Counted from the first letter of the stretch, positions 33,016-43,040 are shown. The stretch is DNA of 64,000 bases from Trinickia violacea (GCF_005280735.1 NZ_CP040079.1:1-64000); one strand, 5' to 3'. Numbers and translations are program-made. The notes: a model not told the origin generated them from the letters alone.

Positions 33016-34823
33016 TGCGCAGGATGCTCAAGGAGTTCGTGTGGACGGTTGCCTGGGCTCTGCTGATCGTGTTGATGACGGTGGCGATCCATTCGCAGGT
33101 CCATGCGCAGACGGCGCCGCCGCGTCCGCTTCAGGACCCGGCGCAGCAGCTGATTGACCAGCAGCGCGACCAGGCGCGCCAGCGGCAACTGAGCCAGCCG
33201 CCGGCGTCCGTGACGGTTGTCCCGCCGTCGTCGGAGACGACGCTCGAGATCCCTGCGGGCACACCGGTTGACGCCATCGTCGAAACTGGGCCGACCTTTC
33301 CGGTGCAGCGGATTGTGCTGCAGACGCCGGACGGCAAGCCGTTCCAGCCGCAAGGTGGCGTCTCGCAGATAAAGCTCAACGCGACTATCGCGCCATTCGA
33401 TGCTCACGACCTCGGCTCGCACCGGATCAACGTGCTCCTGAAACGGCTCACTGACATCTTTGTTGGCGCGGGCTTCGTGACGACACGCGCGTTGCTCGGA
33501 CCGCAGAACCTGGCGTCCGGCACCTTAACCGTCACGATCCAGCTCGGTCACATCACGGAATTCATCGTGAACGGCCAGCCGATCCATCGCCTCAAAGCAG
33601 GCGAGCCATCGGCCGGCGGTGGCTGGCTGACCGACGCTGGCTACGAGAACGTGTTTCCTGTCTCGCCTGGCGATCCCTTGCGGCTGTCCGATATCGACCA
33701 GGGTGTCGCACAAATTAACCGCCTGCGTCGCAATCAAGCCGAAGTGCAGATTCTGCCAGGCCAGAGCCCGGGCGATTCGGTGGTGGTCATCAGCGACCCA
33801 CCGGGCGACCGGCTGTACTACAACCTGGGCGTCGACAACTACGGCAGCTCGGCTACGGGCGTGACGCGCTATCGGGCGGGCGTCGAAGCGGACAACCTGC
33901 TGGGCTTGCAGGAGGCTATCAGCCTGGATTTCATCGACAGCCTCGAGAGCAATGCGCTGGTGGGCTCGATTGCCGTGCCGTACGGCCGCAGCACGTTCAG
34001 CTACACGCTGTCGGACTCGGAATACCAGGAAGTCATCGGTACCACGGCGCTCGAATACGGCCGCACGCTCAGCCATATCTTCGGCTGGAACTATCAGCTA
34101 AGCCGCACGCAGGCGGACCTCACCAGTTTCGACGCGACGCTTTCGTGGCGGCGCACCGACCGCGAGGTCAACGACATCGACCTGAATCCCGAGCACATCG
34201 CGGTGTTGCGCATCGGCGGCAATTGGCTGCACAAGTTTGTGCTGAACGACGCGCCAGGCAATGTGACGCTCGATGCGGGCGTCTCTCAAGGCCTACCGTG
34301 GCTCGAAGCAGACCACGATGCGCCGGGCACGACCCGAGACGATGCGCACAGCCAGTTCACCAAAGTGGATGCGACGGCAAGCTTCACGGTGCCGCTGCCC
34401 AAGCTTGGGCCGGCAGCGCTCGCGTATCGCGGCGTGCTCGGTGCCCAATACACGAACGTGGCGCTGTACGGCACGGAGCAGCTGTTCCTGGGTGGCATGG
34501 ATACCGTACGGGGCTTTCGCTCGGGCGTGCTGGCTGGTGACCGGGGCGTGTATTCGCGCAACGAGATTGCATGGGTCAATGCGCCGGCCTGGAAAGACGG
34601 CCACCTCGAGCCGTACATGTTTCTCGATGCCGGCAAGGCAGACCTCATTGCCGTGCCGGGCTTCCCGACACTAGCCGGGATCGGCGCCGGCTTGCGCGCG
34701 CAGTGGCAATGGCACAAGCAACTGTTGTCGACCGAAGCCACGGTTGGCCGGGAGCTGACGCAACCTGCAGCACTGGGCCCTCGGGCCACCCTCGTGCTGG
34801 CTACCTTGAACTGGAATTACTGA
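33015..34823 (+). CDS. TpsB outer-membrane transporter (FhaC/ShlB family)
   Basis: A 602-residue Omp85-superfamily protein from ATG 33015. The signal peptide ends HSQVHA. A Pro/Gln-rich linker helix (about 30-65, with QQLIDQQRDQARQRQLSQ) is followed by two POTRA domains (about 90-250) and a 16-strand barrel. The conserved motif VRGFRSGVLAGDRG near residue 500 corresponds to the VRGY box. It forms the pore that threads TpsA proteins across the outer membrane. As the only TpsB in the window, it probably serves both the short and the 2921-residue TpsA. Confidence 0.92.
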   Translation: MRRMLKEFVWTVAWALLIVLMTVAIHSQVHAQTAPPRPLQDPAQQLIDQQRDQARQRQLSQPPASVTVVPPSSETTLEIPAGTPVDAIVETGPTFPVQRIVLQTPDGKPFQPQGGVSQIKLNATIAPFDAHDLGSHRINVLLKRLTDIFVGAGFVTTRALLGPQNLASGTLTVTIQLGHITEFIVNGQPIHRLKAGEPSAGGGWLTDAGYENVFPVSPGDPLRLSDIDQGVAQINRLRRNQAEVQILPGQSPGDSVVVISDPPGDRLYYNLGVDNYGSSATGVTRYRAGVEADNLLGLQEAISLDFIDSLESNALVGSIAVPYGRSTFSYTLSDSEYQEVIGTTALEYGRTLSHIFGWNYQLSRTQADLTSFDATLSWRRTDREVNDIDLNPEHIAVLRIGGNWLHKFVLNDAPGNVTLDAGVSQGLPWLEADHDAPGTTRDDAHSQFTKVDATASFTVPLPKLGPAALAYRGVLGAQYTNVALYGTEQLFLGGMDTVRGFRSGVLAGDRGVYSRNEIAWVNAPAWKDGHLEPYMFLDAGKADLIAVPGFPTLAGIGAGLRAQWQWHKQLLSTEATVGRELTQPAALGPRATLVLATLNWNY

Positions 34824-34834
34824 CAGGAGTATTT

Positions 34835-35725
34835 ATGTTTCGCAACTCGACCTTTATCCGTGCGCTGTGCGTGAGCGCCTTTGCCTCGGTTGTGCTCGCC
34901 ACGCTCGTCCCCCATATCGTCCATGCCGCCGGCGATAGTGCGTCTGGCCCGGTGGTGGCGTTGCCTTTCGGCGTGGTCGCTGTCGTCAACGGCGTCGCAA
35001 TTCCTCAAGCGCAGCTCGATGCGGCGGTGCAGGCTAGTCACCAATCCGACACCCCACAGCTTCGCCAGAATCTCAAGCAGCAGCTTATTGTGCGCGAACT
35101 GTTCCGCCAGAACGCGGAGAAGGGGCAATACGGCACAAAGCCGGAAGTCCAAGAGGCGATGAACGCGGCGAAGGTCAATGCCGAAACGCAGCTGTACTTG
35201 AAGGACAGCATTCACCCCGCGCAGGTGACAGACGCCCAGGTGAAGGCGCGCTATGACGACATTGTCGCGTCGCTGGGCAAGGAAGAATACAAGCCGCGCA
35301 TCATCGTCGTGCCGGATGAGGCGACCGCGAACACTGTGCTTGCCGCATTAAAGTCTGGCACGGCCTTCGATGCGCTTGCGCGCCAGTACAGCACCGCGCC
35401 GAGCAAAGCAAGCGGCGGCGAACTGCCGTGGGTGAGTTTCAAGACGCCGATGACGGAGGGCAAGACGCAAGGCTTGCCGCTCGCGGTAGCGCAGGCGATT
35501 ACACAATTACCGGTGGGTGGCGTGTTGCCGCAATCGATCGCGCTCGGCAGCGACACGAACGGCCCACGCGCGATCGTGAAGGTCGACGCGAAACGGCCGA
35601 CGCAGGTGCCGCCATTCGATCAGGCGCAAGGGACAATTCGCCAACAGTTGCAGGCGCTAGCGCTCGAGAAGGCAGCGGCACAGTTTTCGGCCGACCTGCT
35701 TAAGGGCGCGACGATTCAACAATGA
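34835..35725 (+). CDS. Periplasmic parvulin-type peptidyl-prolyl isomerase
   Basis: A 296-residue protein with CAGGAG upstream and a signal peptide ending HIVHA. It has a SurA-like N-terminal helical region (AQLDAAVQASHQSDTPQLRQ) and a PpiC/rotamase segment (EEYKPRIIVVPDEATANTVL, FDALARQYSTAPSKASGGEL). A C-terminal helix follows. Par27 of Bordetella, a parvulin that assists FHA export, is a known precedent. Located 11 bp after tpsB, this gene probably encodes the chaperone that keeps TpsA unfolded in the periplasm. Confidence 0.85.
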   Translation: MFRNSTFIRALCVSAFASVVLATLVPHIVHAAGDSASGPVVALPFGVVAVVNGVAIPQAQLDAAVQASHQSDTPQLRQNLKQQLIVRELFRQNAEKGQYGTKPEVQEAMNAAKVNAETQLYLKDSIHPAQVTDAQVKARYDDIVASLGKEEYKPRIIVVPDEATANTVLAALKSGTAFDALARQYSTAPSKASGGELPWVSFKTPMTEGKTQGLPLAVAQAITQLPVGGVLPQSIALGSDTNGPRAIVKVDAKRPTQVPPFDQAQGTIRQQLQALALEKAAAQFSADLLKGATIQQ

Positions 35726-35743
35726 ACGAGGTGGCGAATCGGC

Positions 35744-36205
35744 ATGGCGAAAAAAGGCCCATCGCGCCCGCGGCGCACGAAGGAAATGCTCCTGCCTTTG
35801 CAGACGAGCGTCGTGCGAGACATCTCGCTCGAAAATCACCTGGCGCTCGCCACGATGCGTAGCGGACATGGCACATCCGATGCAATGGTCGCACTGCTGC
35901 GGGCTCTCTACATGACGTTCTATCTGCTCGAAGGGAATCATTCGGAAACCGAACTGGCGTTGTTTCTGGAGGTGGAGACGACGCTGGACGCGAGCATACG
36001 GGCTGCTGCGGGCGAGGGGCGTGACTGGCGTCTGGCGGAGGAGCAGTTGCCGTTGATTGAACACGTGCTGCAGCGCTGCGATGAGGTTGTGGGCAGCGTG
36101 CCGAAGTACTGCTATGTCGACGCATTGGACAAGCTGAGCCGGTTTGTTCACTCTGCGCAGCAGTCGCCGTTGCCAGGCAGTCGACTGGGGGAGATGTGGT
36201 CATGA
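35744..36205 (+). CDS. Conserved protein, paralogue of the recombinase companion
   Basis: A 153-residue helical protein matching that at 10920-11366 along its length: LPLQTSVVRDISLENHLALA, a DAMVALLRALYMTFYLLEG segment, ELALFLEVETTLDASI, and SVPKYCYVDALDKL. Unlike the first copy it has no recombinase beside it and follows the parvulin gene by 18 bp. Its role is unknown. The presence of two copies suggests that part of the tps island arrived by recombination between related elements. Confidence 0.62.
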   Translation: MAKKGPSRPRRTKEMLLPLQTSVVRDISLENHLALATMRSGHGTSDAMVALLRALYMTFYLLEGNHSETELALFLEVETTLDASIRAAAGEGRDWRLAEEQLPLIEHVLQRCDEVVGSVPKYCYVDALDKLSRFVHSAQQSPLPGSRLGEMWS

Positions 36206-36529
36206 GAGATGGTATCGGGCCGTTCTCGAGATCCGATGCAACCGCATCAATAAGGCATGTTCGCGGTATGAGTTGTTGACGACAGCGCACCGCGCCGGAA
36301 AGGAGGTGAATGGCAGATCCGGTTCATGCTTTCGGCTCGAAGCCGGCAGCCGGGCCTGCGAAGGTCGTAGAGCTTGGGGCAACTGCACAGGCGTGTCGTC
36401 TCCGGTGCCCGCTTCGCTGCGTCACAAAAGTTGACAGCACGGTTTCGATCCGGTCCATAGAATCGCTCCTTCATGAGGACTGCGCCTGCACCCGGCAGAC
36501 GCAGGGAACAACAACGGGTACGGGGTTAG
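36206..36529. other. Intergenic stretch before the tpsA pseudogene
   Basis: About 320 bp with no gene I can support. It separates the intact tps operon from the decayed tpsA copy and probably once held the promoter of that copy. Confidence 0.5.
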
Positions 36530-37230
36530 ATGAGGAACCGGCTGGATTCAAAGTTGACCAGGTGCCTGGCACAACGAAGCGTTGCTGCCATCGACGGACG
36601 GTGCTTCGTACCGGTCTGCCGATGCACGCCGGTCGTCAGACCCTTGTGGTTTCGCGTGACGGCCGCTCATGACGGGGGTGATGTATTTCGCACCTGCAGT
36701 GCTGCTGGTCGATCAGACCGCGCACGCCGCGCCCATTGTCGATCCGCGCGACTCGGTCCCGTTCCAGCCGACCATCACGCAAACCAGCACCGGGGTTGCA
36801 GCGGTCAATATTGCCATGCCGAACGCTAACGGGACCAGTACGAACCAGTACAGCGAGTTCAACGTGGATGGTTCAGGCCTTGTGCTGAACAACAGCCTAG
36901 TTTCAGGCACACCGCTGCGGGCGGCACACTCGGCGCGAACCCGAATCTCAAGGGCCGCACGGCCACCATGATTCTCAACCAGGTTACCTCGACTGCACCC
37001 TCGACGCCCGCGGGTCCGCTCGAGGTGTTCGGGTCACCAGCTTTCGTAATCATCAGCAATCCGAATGGATCCGCTGTCAATGGGCTTTCGCTTACGAACG
37101 CACCGAACCTGGTGCTCACGATGGGCGCGCCGCAGTTCATCACCGGCCCGGGTGGCACGCCGGCCAGCTTTGCGAACGCGGGCGCGCTCGCGTACCAGGT
37201 CTCGTCGGGCGCTGCGGGCACGACCTACAA
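36530..37230 (+). pseudogene. Decayed tpsA copy (signal and TPS domain only)
   Basis: The region parallels the start of the 2921-residue TpsA. A first frame ends in RPLWFRVTA (compare KPLWVRATA). The next frame runs GVMYFAPAVLLVDQTAHAAP, IVDPRDSVPFQPTITQTSTG and SGLVLNNSLVSGTPL, and a third frame continues ILNQVTSTAP, PLEVFGSPAFVIISNPNG and ASFANAGALAYQVSSG. Two frameshifts (near 36665 and 36920) and loss of everything after the TPS domain make it non-functional. It could still donate sequence by recombination with the intact gene. Confidence 0.8.
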
Positions 37231-37521
37231 ACGTTTTCCGACGACTATCCGCCGGGTTCGGGGTTCAAGTCTGAAGAAGACCGAAATCGACATAACGAGC
37301 GGGGAGCACGGCTTGCCGCTCGTCTCCAGCAGGAGCTAGGGGCTGACGCGCGGATTGATTTCATACCGTTCAAGCGGGCTCGCCCCGGGGAAATCCTGGC
37401 ATACCAGGGGTTCGCGCGTTTGGTGAAGGATTGTTGCCACAGAGCACTTCAACAATACCGATACGGGTCATTGGGAGGAAGACATGGTGCGGATGCAGGG
37501 GTCTTTCGTCTCGGTGGATGA
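37222..37521 (+). other. Open frame at the end of the tpsA pseudogene
   Basis: One hundred open codons (DLQTFSDDYPPGSGFKSEED then RGARLAARLQQELGADARID) follow the broken TPS domain in a third frame and run into the IS5 fragment. There is no start codon or ribosome-binding site. It may be what remains of a C-terminal toxin or another gene. I do not recognise the sequence. Confidence 0.3.
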
Positions 37522-37817
37522 GGGCGCGGCCCGTGATGTTCACGCAACCGGCGAGGCATTGCCAGATGCAGTTGTTCCCACACACCTGCGGCCTGCCAAT
37601 CCCGTAGTCGTCGCCAGCATGTTATGCCGCTGCCGAAACCAAGCTCCTGCGGCAGGTCTTCCCATGCAATGCCCGTTTGCAGGACATACAGGATCCCGTT
37701 CAATACTGCGCGGTCGTCGATTGTGCGCCGACGACCGCCTTTGGGTGAAGGCGTAAATGCCGGAATCAACGGCGCCAGCGTCGCCCACAGGTCGTTGCTG
37801 ATTTTTCGTCTTGCCAT
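37449..37817 (-). pseudogene. Truncated IS5-family transposase
   Basis: The leftward frame from ATG 37817 gives MARRKISNDLWATLAPLIPA, then GGRRRTIDDRAVLNGILYVL and TGIAWEDLPQELGFGSGITC, the standard N-terminal half of an IS5-family (IS1031/IS427-like) transposase. After LRDWQAAGVWEQLHLAM the reading changes to a Pro-rich sequence, marking a frameshift or deletion. The catalytic DDE part is missing. It is an inert fragment joined to the end of the tpsA remnant. Confidence 0.75.
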
Positions 37818-37897
37818 GCCCCCAGGTTATGGGGCCCATGGCTTGATGTCCACGTTGTGTTAGCCACTCTTAGCCGGAGTTACCAAAGGAGCATAAT

Positions 37898-39565
37898 ATG
37901 CTGCGCCCAATATATAGATTTTCACAAGCACTCCTTGTTTTATTCATAATTTTTATAACGCAAACGAGCGGGCTTGCTGCTCAAACAGTTAATTTCTCGT
38001 TTAATGCAGTGCCGTCAACAGTAGGTGATGTCCAGCCTACTAGAATTTCCGGAGTGATTGCGACATCATTTCCACTGAAAGACGGTAATGCAGTCGTGCA
38101 AATTCGCGATGCCAGTGGGAAGGTCGTTTTTGAAAAAGATATTTCAAGCTTGAACTTCCAATCAGGTGCGAAGGTGCCTATTTCTTTCAGGTATACGCCT
38201 GTATCTAGTGGGATATTTAGTATTTCTGCAGGCCTTTTCAGTTCGGATTGGTCAACGACTTATCAATGGACGGATAAGTTGGCATCCTTGGTGGTGTCAT
38301 CCTCGACAGCCACAACCACTTATTACGTTTCACCAACTGGATCCGATGGAAATCCAGGAACGTTAAGTGCGCCTTTTCAAACAATTGGACATGCTGTCGC
38401 TCTTGCCAAACCAGGTACCGATATTATCGTGCGCGCCGGCACCTACTATGAGGCGGTCCAGATACGTTCCAGCGGCACGGCCAGTGCCCCATTCGTCTAT
38501 ATGCCGATAGCGGTGAGAAGGTCATCGTCGATGGATCAAAAAATTCGACTAATACCGACAATATTGAAGTGGATGGTGCCTATGTTGTCGTAAATGGATT
38601 GAATGTACAAGGTGCGACTAAATCTGGAATTATTGCCTACAACACCCACCATGTGACGATCAGCAATAATATCGTGCACGGTTCGTACGGCGACGGCATT
38701 GTATCAACCAATTGGATAAATATCGGAAATTCGCACGACAACATAATTGCGGGAAATACTACAATAATGTTTTGCAAAATCAGTCGCGTACCAGTTCTAC
38801 TTGGGGCAGGGAATTTCGGTTTCATGGGATAACAATTCGGTCATTGAAGAGAATACATCCTATAATAACTATGGTGAAGGAATTGGCACCTTTCTCTCGG
38901 TGGGTGTGGCAATTTTGAATAATACCGTTTACGATAACTTCAGTGTAGAAATATATTTGGATAATGCCAGCAATGCGACGGTCAATGCCAATTCAATCTA
39001 CAATACCGGCAATTCAGGATTTTTTAGAAATGGATCTCAGGCTTCATCAATCCAGCTGGCGCGAGAAACATATTCCCAGTCCGAGCCATTGTCAAACCTG
39101 AAAATAACTAACAATGTTGCAATTAACGGGTCATTTGGATTGTTCTATGGAAACTACGGAAGCGGTGGTGGAATTCAAAGCAGTGTAATTGCCAACAATA
39201 CATTTGCGAGTGCAAATGTAAATGAAATATATATCGATCCCTCCTCGGGTCACAGCGGTAATACATATGCCAATAACATTGTTTATGAGGCCCCGGTGGA
39301 CAATAGAACGCTTGTTGCCGGAAGCAATAGTGGCGCCACTTTCTTGCACAACAACTGGTTTGGTGGCAGCGCAGGGGCTTTTTCCGGGGTAGGTGATGTC
39401 GTCGCCGATCCGCAATTCGTCAATGCTGGCGCGCTTGCTGCAACAGATTACGTCCTGCAGTCAACCTCTCTGTGTAAACAGGCAGGTGTGTCGTTGAGCC
39501 AAGTGGCGACGGATTATTTTGGCCAATCCAGGGTTGTTCCGCCGACCATCGGTGCATTCAACTAG
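37898..39565 (+). pseudogene. Secreted right-handed beta-helix protein, broken by three frameshifts
   Basis: The first frame (37898-~38500) gives a signal peptide (FIIFITQTSGLAAQ), an immunoglobulin-like domain and YYVSPTGSDGNPGTLSAPFQ, the usual start of a DUF1565/pectate-lyase-like beta-helix. The sequence then moves to a second frame (DSGEKVIVDG... HHVTISNNIVHGSYGDGIVS), a third near 38755 (YYNNVLQNQSRTSSTWG) and back to the first near 38800 (GISVSWDNNSVIEENTSYNN ... RVVPPTIGAFN). The three shifts are each consistent with loss of one base. The region is AT-rich compared with its neighbours. The gene is either recently inactivated or mis-sequenced; beta-helix proteins of this type often act on polysaccharides. 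Confidence 0.75.
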
Positions 39566-39914
39566 GTTGTCCGAGACCTGCGGGCGATGACACAGTGGGC
39601 ACCGCCCGTGGGTTGAGGCGAGCGATGCCTATTTGCGCGCGTGTCAGCGTTTCTAGACGATCAACCTGCTCCAGCCCAAGTCGGGACAGTGATGCACCCG
39701 GCCAGCGTGGATGGTACGAAGCCGCTTGCACCGATAGATGCACGAGCGGCTAAGGATAGTGGACGATCAAAAACAACTACGTACTCTTTGTTTCTCCCGA
39801 ATTCTTTGACCATCGTTGGCAACGGTGGTTGATGGTTACTGGTTGACCACGCTTGCCTCGTTTGGGCTTTGATAACCGTAGGCTTTCGGGCCAATTTTTG
39901 GAGCAATCGACCGT
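39566..39914. other. Intergenic region without recognisable features
   Basis: About 350 bp. Short frames on both strands have no good start signal. I see no repeat or RNA gene here. Confidence 0.5.
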
Positions 39915-40433
39915 ATGAATATCCAGAAGGTTGTTAAGCACTGCATCGTCGGCAGTGCCTTTTCCGTGTGCACGCTATTTGCGATGTTGGCTCATGCCGA
40001 TGGAGAACCCGTTCTCCGTTCGCTGGTCGGGACGTGGACGTTGGTAGCTGCAGATGTCCAGCACCCGGACGGCTCTCGGGCGAGCGATTACGGCGCCGCG
40101 CCCAAGGGGCTACTGATCATCGACGCACAGGGGCACTATTCTGTACAAGTCTTCAAGGCGGAGCGCCCTAAATTCGCTTCGGGCGACAGGAGCAAAGGTA
40201 CGCCAGAGGAATACAAAGCCGCAAGCTTGGGTTCCAGTACGCACTTTGGCACGGTCAGTGTCGACCTCGATGGCGGAACGTTGACGTTTCACATTCAAAA
40301 CGCTTCCTTTCCAAATTTAGAAGGAGCCACGGACAAGCGAAGCTACGAGCTTAAAGACGGACAGCTCAGTTACCGGGTAGCGCCACGACCGAATGGAGAC
40401 GTGCCTATTTCAGTGTGGCAGCGGATGAACTAG
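39915..40433 (+). CDS. Secreted lipocalin-like domain protein
   Basis: A 172-residue protein with a signal peptide (IVGSAFSVCTLFAMLAHA). The mature part has LVGTWTLVAADVQHPDGSR, GLLIIDAQGHYSVQVF and GTVSVDLDGGTLTFHIQ, matching the lipocalin-like domain (PF13924 type) in my memory. It should fold as a small periplasmic or secreted beta-barrel binding a hydrophobic ligand. It stands alone with no operon partner. The frame is intact. Confidence 0.75.
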   Translation: MNIQKVVKHCIVGSAFSVCTLFAMLAHADGEPVLRSLVGTWTLVAADVQHPDGSRASDYGAAPKGLLIIDAQGHYSVQVFKAERPKFASGDRSKGTPEEYKAASLGSSTHFGTVSVDLDGGTLTFHIQNASFPNLEGATDKRSYELKDGQLSYRVAPRPNGDVPISVWQRMN

Positions 40434-40637
40434 GCGGGAAATCATTTTTGCTGCGGTGATATGGCGGCTTGCATGGGGCACTTCATACAGCCGCCGCTTC
40501 AGCCTTGCTCATATGTAGGTAGTGCAGATGTCACGCACTTGATTCAGTGCAGCGCTGATGAAAAAGTGCGTGCGACGATTCTTGAATCCGCAACCCTGAA
40601 GATGTATTTCGGTATTGCACAACCTAGGTTTCCGCAC

Positions 40638-41090
40638 TTAAGCCTTCATGCTTATGGACGCCAGGTAGCCGCGCAACTTTTCCATCGCGCCGACAGTTTG
40701 TTTGGGTAGTTGGCGGCGCAACATGGGCGAAAACAGTCGCGCGAAGAAGGTCTTAGGCTCAATCGTGACCGCGTGAGTGAGTTCTGTGCCGTCATTGTGC
40801 AGCGCCATGCGGAAATCCACGGTCACCTGCATCATCTTGTCGACGTAGATCATGCTCAGCCTCCTCCCCGGTTCGCGAACGGAAATGCGGCCCTCCATCA
40901 CGCCGGCCCGCCCGTGCTCAAGATACGAATAGCGTAACGCCTGACCTTCCGAATTGGGTCCGGGCTCCAATTTTTCGATGCCAGTGCAGCGCTCCAGCCA
41001 CTTCGGAGTCGCGGAAAAGTCATCCAGTGTCGCAAAAACGTCATCCGGAGATTGGGGAACAAGAATCGAATGTTCAAAGTGAATGCTCAT
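40638..41090 (-). CDS. SRPBCC-family (START-like) protein
   Basis: A 150-residue protein read from ATG 41090. Its start MSIHFEHSILVPQSPDDVFA, then DDFSATPKWLERCTGIEKLE and VREPGRRLSMIYVD, matches the polyketide-cyclase/START-like SRPBCC fold. This helix-grip fold binds hydrophobic ligands in a deep cavity. No partner gene is nearby. Frame intact; specific substrate unknown. Confidence 0.78.
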   Translation of the reverse strand: MSIHFEHSILVPQSPDDVFATLDDFSATPKWLERCTGIEKLEPGPNSEGQALRYSYLEHGRAGVMEGRISVREPGRRLSMIYVDKMMQVTVDFRMALHNDGTELTHAVTIEPKTFFARLFSPMLRRQLPKQTVGAMEKLRGYLASISMKA

Positions 41091-41742
41091 GGCACGGCCT
41101 CTCATGGTGACGATCGCGCGAGAATAGCATCGTGTTTAACAGTTGGAGCCGTGAAAAGATGAACAACTGACAACTGCGAGTGTAGATGACGGGGCAATCA
41201 CACGAAATGTTAGATAAATGATCTGGGTTTCAGAGTGGTGAGCGCTATCTAGGAAGGTGGTTTTTCCACCGCCTGCGCGAAAGCGACTCGCATGTGCGCG
41301 AAGTCCGATTGGCTTGAGATCTACTTTACGCGATCGCCCGGGCAGTGATTTCATTAAAATAATACCGCTGCTGACAAAGTTGACCGTGTTCCGTCTAGCA
41401 AGTCTCTAAAATCACTTCCTCATAATAAGTGCACCCAGGCGCGGTGACCCACGCCAATGATACGTTTTTGACGGCCCCCGTTGGTTGCTGTCATCCTTTT
41501 GGCTTGATGTCAGCGCAATGGATCGCGACGAAAGTTCACATTCTGTCTGGCGCGCAAAAATTACGTTTGATTCGCGCACCTTGGCTCCACGCGCTAAACC
41601 CTGTTTCGCAAGGCTCCGTATTATGCTTGACGGGATATTTATCAATTGCGCTTAATAAACTTGTCAATTGATGACGGTCCAATCGCGGCGGTGTACGCTG
41701 GCATCGTAAAAAAACTGGCTACTTTTTTTGGGCGAGGATTAT
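41091..41742. other. Intergenic region, moderately AT-rich
   Basis: About 650 bp between two divergent genes. No frame with a convincing start or known motif is present. It may include the promoters of the flanking genes. Confidence 0.5.
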
Positions 41743-42030
41743 ATGTCAGAACTCTGCGGTCACTGCCGAACTGTCATCAATCCGGGAGCACGCGTCTGTG
41801 TCGGTTGCGGGGCAACACGCAAAACAGGCATGAACGGCAGCGAACAGTTCCTCGCGCTAGTTTTCTTTTGCATAGCTTTAGGCAATCTCAACGGTTTCCT
41901 ATCCCAATTTGAAAAAAGCCATTTCGTTGCAGCGCTTCAGAATGCGGGCATCCTAATCGTGAGCGTCGCTTTTGTCGTCTGGCTTTGGAGACGGGCGAGA
42001 AAGCGCGTAGTGTGGCTACGACGGGAGTAG
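41743..42030 (+). CDS. Small zinc-ribbon membrane protein
   Basis: A 95-residue protein from ATG 41743 with GAGG upstream. The N-terminus holds a zinc ribbon, CGHC at residues 5-8 and CVGCG at ~19-23. Two hydrophobic segments follow (EQFLALVFFCIALGNLNGFL and GILIVSVAFVVWLW), then a very basic tail (RRARKRVVWLRRE). This looks like a small inner-membrane protein with a cytoplasmic zinc knuckle. No family name is certain and the neighbourhood is not informative. Confidence 0.62.
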   Translation: MSELCGHCRTVINPGARVCVGCGATRKTGMNGSEQFLALVFFCIALGNLNGFLSQFEKSHFVAALQNAGILIVSVAFVVWLWRRARKRVVWLRRE

Positions 42031-42181
42031 GGTGCAAGCCAGAGGTGTCCTTGCAATATGCGATCAGGTGCCTCCATCGACCACGCGATCGTCCTCGCGC
42101 GCTTATCCAAAACGCCACCCCCTATCGCGACCACAACCTCTTCTACCCGTCTAGCCTTCAGTTCATCCGCTGCTTCACTTC

Positions 42182-42745
42182 CCGCGGTCCGAGGAGCCGC
42201 CGTCGATCAAGCGACGCGCTGGCCTGATCGACGGCATTTGCCCCGAGGCAGCCGCACTGTTGGCGGACAAAAACTGTCCTGGCACGACTTTCACGGCCAT
42301 CAAACTGATGAAGCCGATTCGGCAACTGGAAGCGGCGGAATTGATGTGCGGCCAGGGCAACTTTTCGTCGGCATTCGCCAAGGCCATACGTGCGGCGACG
42401 CCCGAAAACCTTTTGAAACCTCAGTCTGCCACCACGCACAAGTCAGAAGACGATCTCGCGACTCAGCTTGCCAAGCTCGAGAAGGAGCTGGCAACGCTTC
42501 AATCCAACGCCACACAGACGGATGAGCAGTATGGAATTGACCATCTTCATCTGACGGTGTCCGCGACCTATATCTCAAGTCTGCTCACCAGCGACGCAGT
42601 CTCGGGGTGGCTAACGGAGAAATACCCCGAAATCGCGGTTGAATTTCAAGCGATTGCTCGCGGAGTAGCGGCGCCAACAGAGCACAAGAAAGCCGTGAGG
42701 TTGCAGTTCAAGCGAAGACAGCACGCAGCTGGACCGATCAACTAA
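42182..42745 (+). pseudogene. N-terminally truncated ParB/RepB-like partition protein
   Basis: The frame open from about 42182 reads IDGICPEAAALLADKNCPGT, MKPIRQLEAAELMCGQGNFS and AFAKAIRAATPENLL, which is the C-terminal part of RepB-type plasmid partition proteins as I know them. The nuclease-like and helix-turn-helix domains that should precede it are absent. The first ATG (42260) lies inside the conserved region. It is therefore a fragment of a second partition system, different from the intact ParB at 16886-17899, and marks a fused or lost replicon segment. Confidence 0.65.
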
Positions 42746-43040
42746 CTTCTCGCACGACAATGTGATCGCGTCCGAACCACCATCGCGGGCAGTTTGCTCC
42801 GACCTGAAAGTAGAGCGCGTATTTTGAGGCTTATGGTCGGCGCCAAAATCGGGGAAGCACGCTCAAGGCGCTCCGGATGACAAGGCGATCGCCTCACGCA
42901 GTAGCGCGGCCGAGGCTCGCCGGAAGTTGTGAGAGGTATTGCCGGCCATGAGCGGTCGGCCTCATCCTCTGCCAAGCCCGTGAACGCGAACTCCAGTCCC
43001 GTCATCGGAAGTTACTTTGTCAGTTCTTGTCGAGTCCAGG

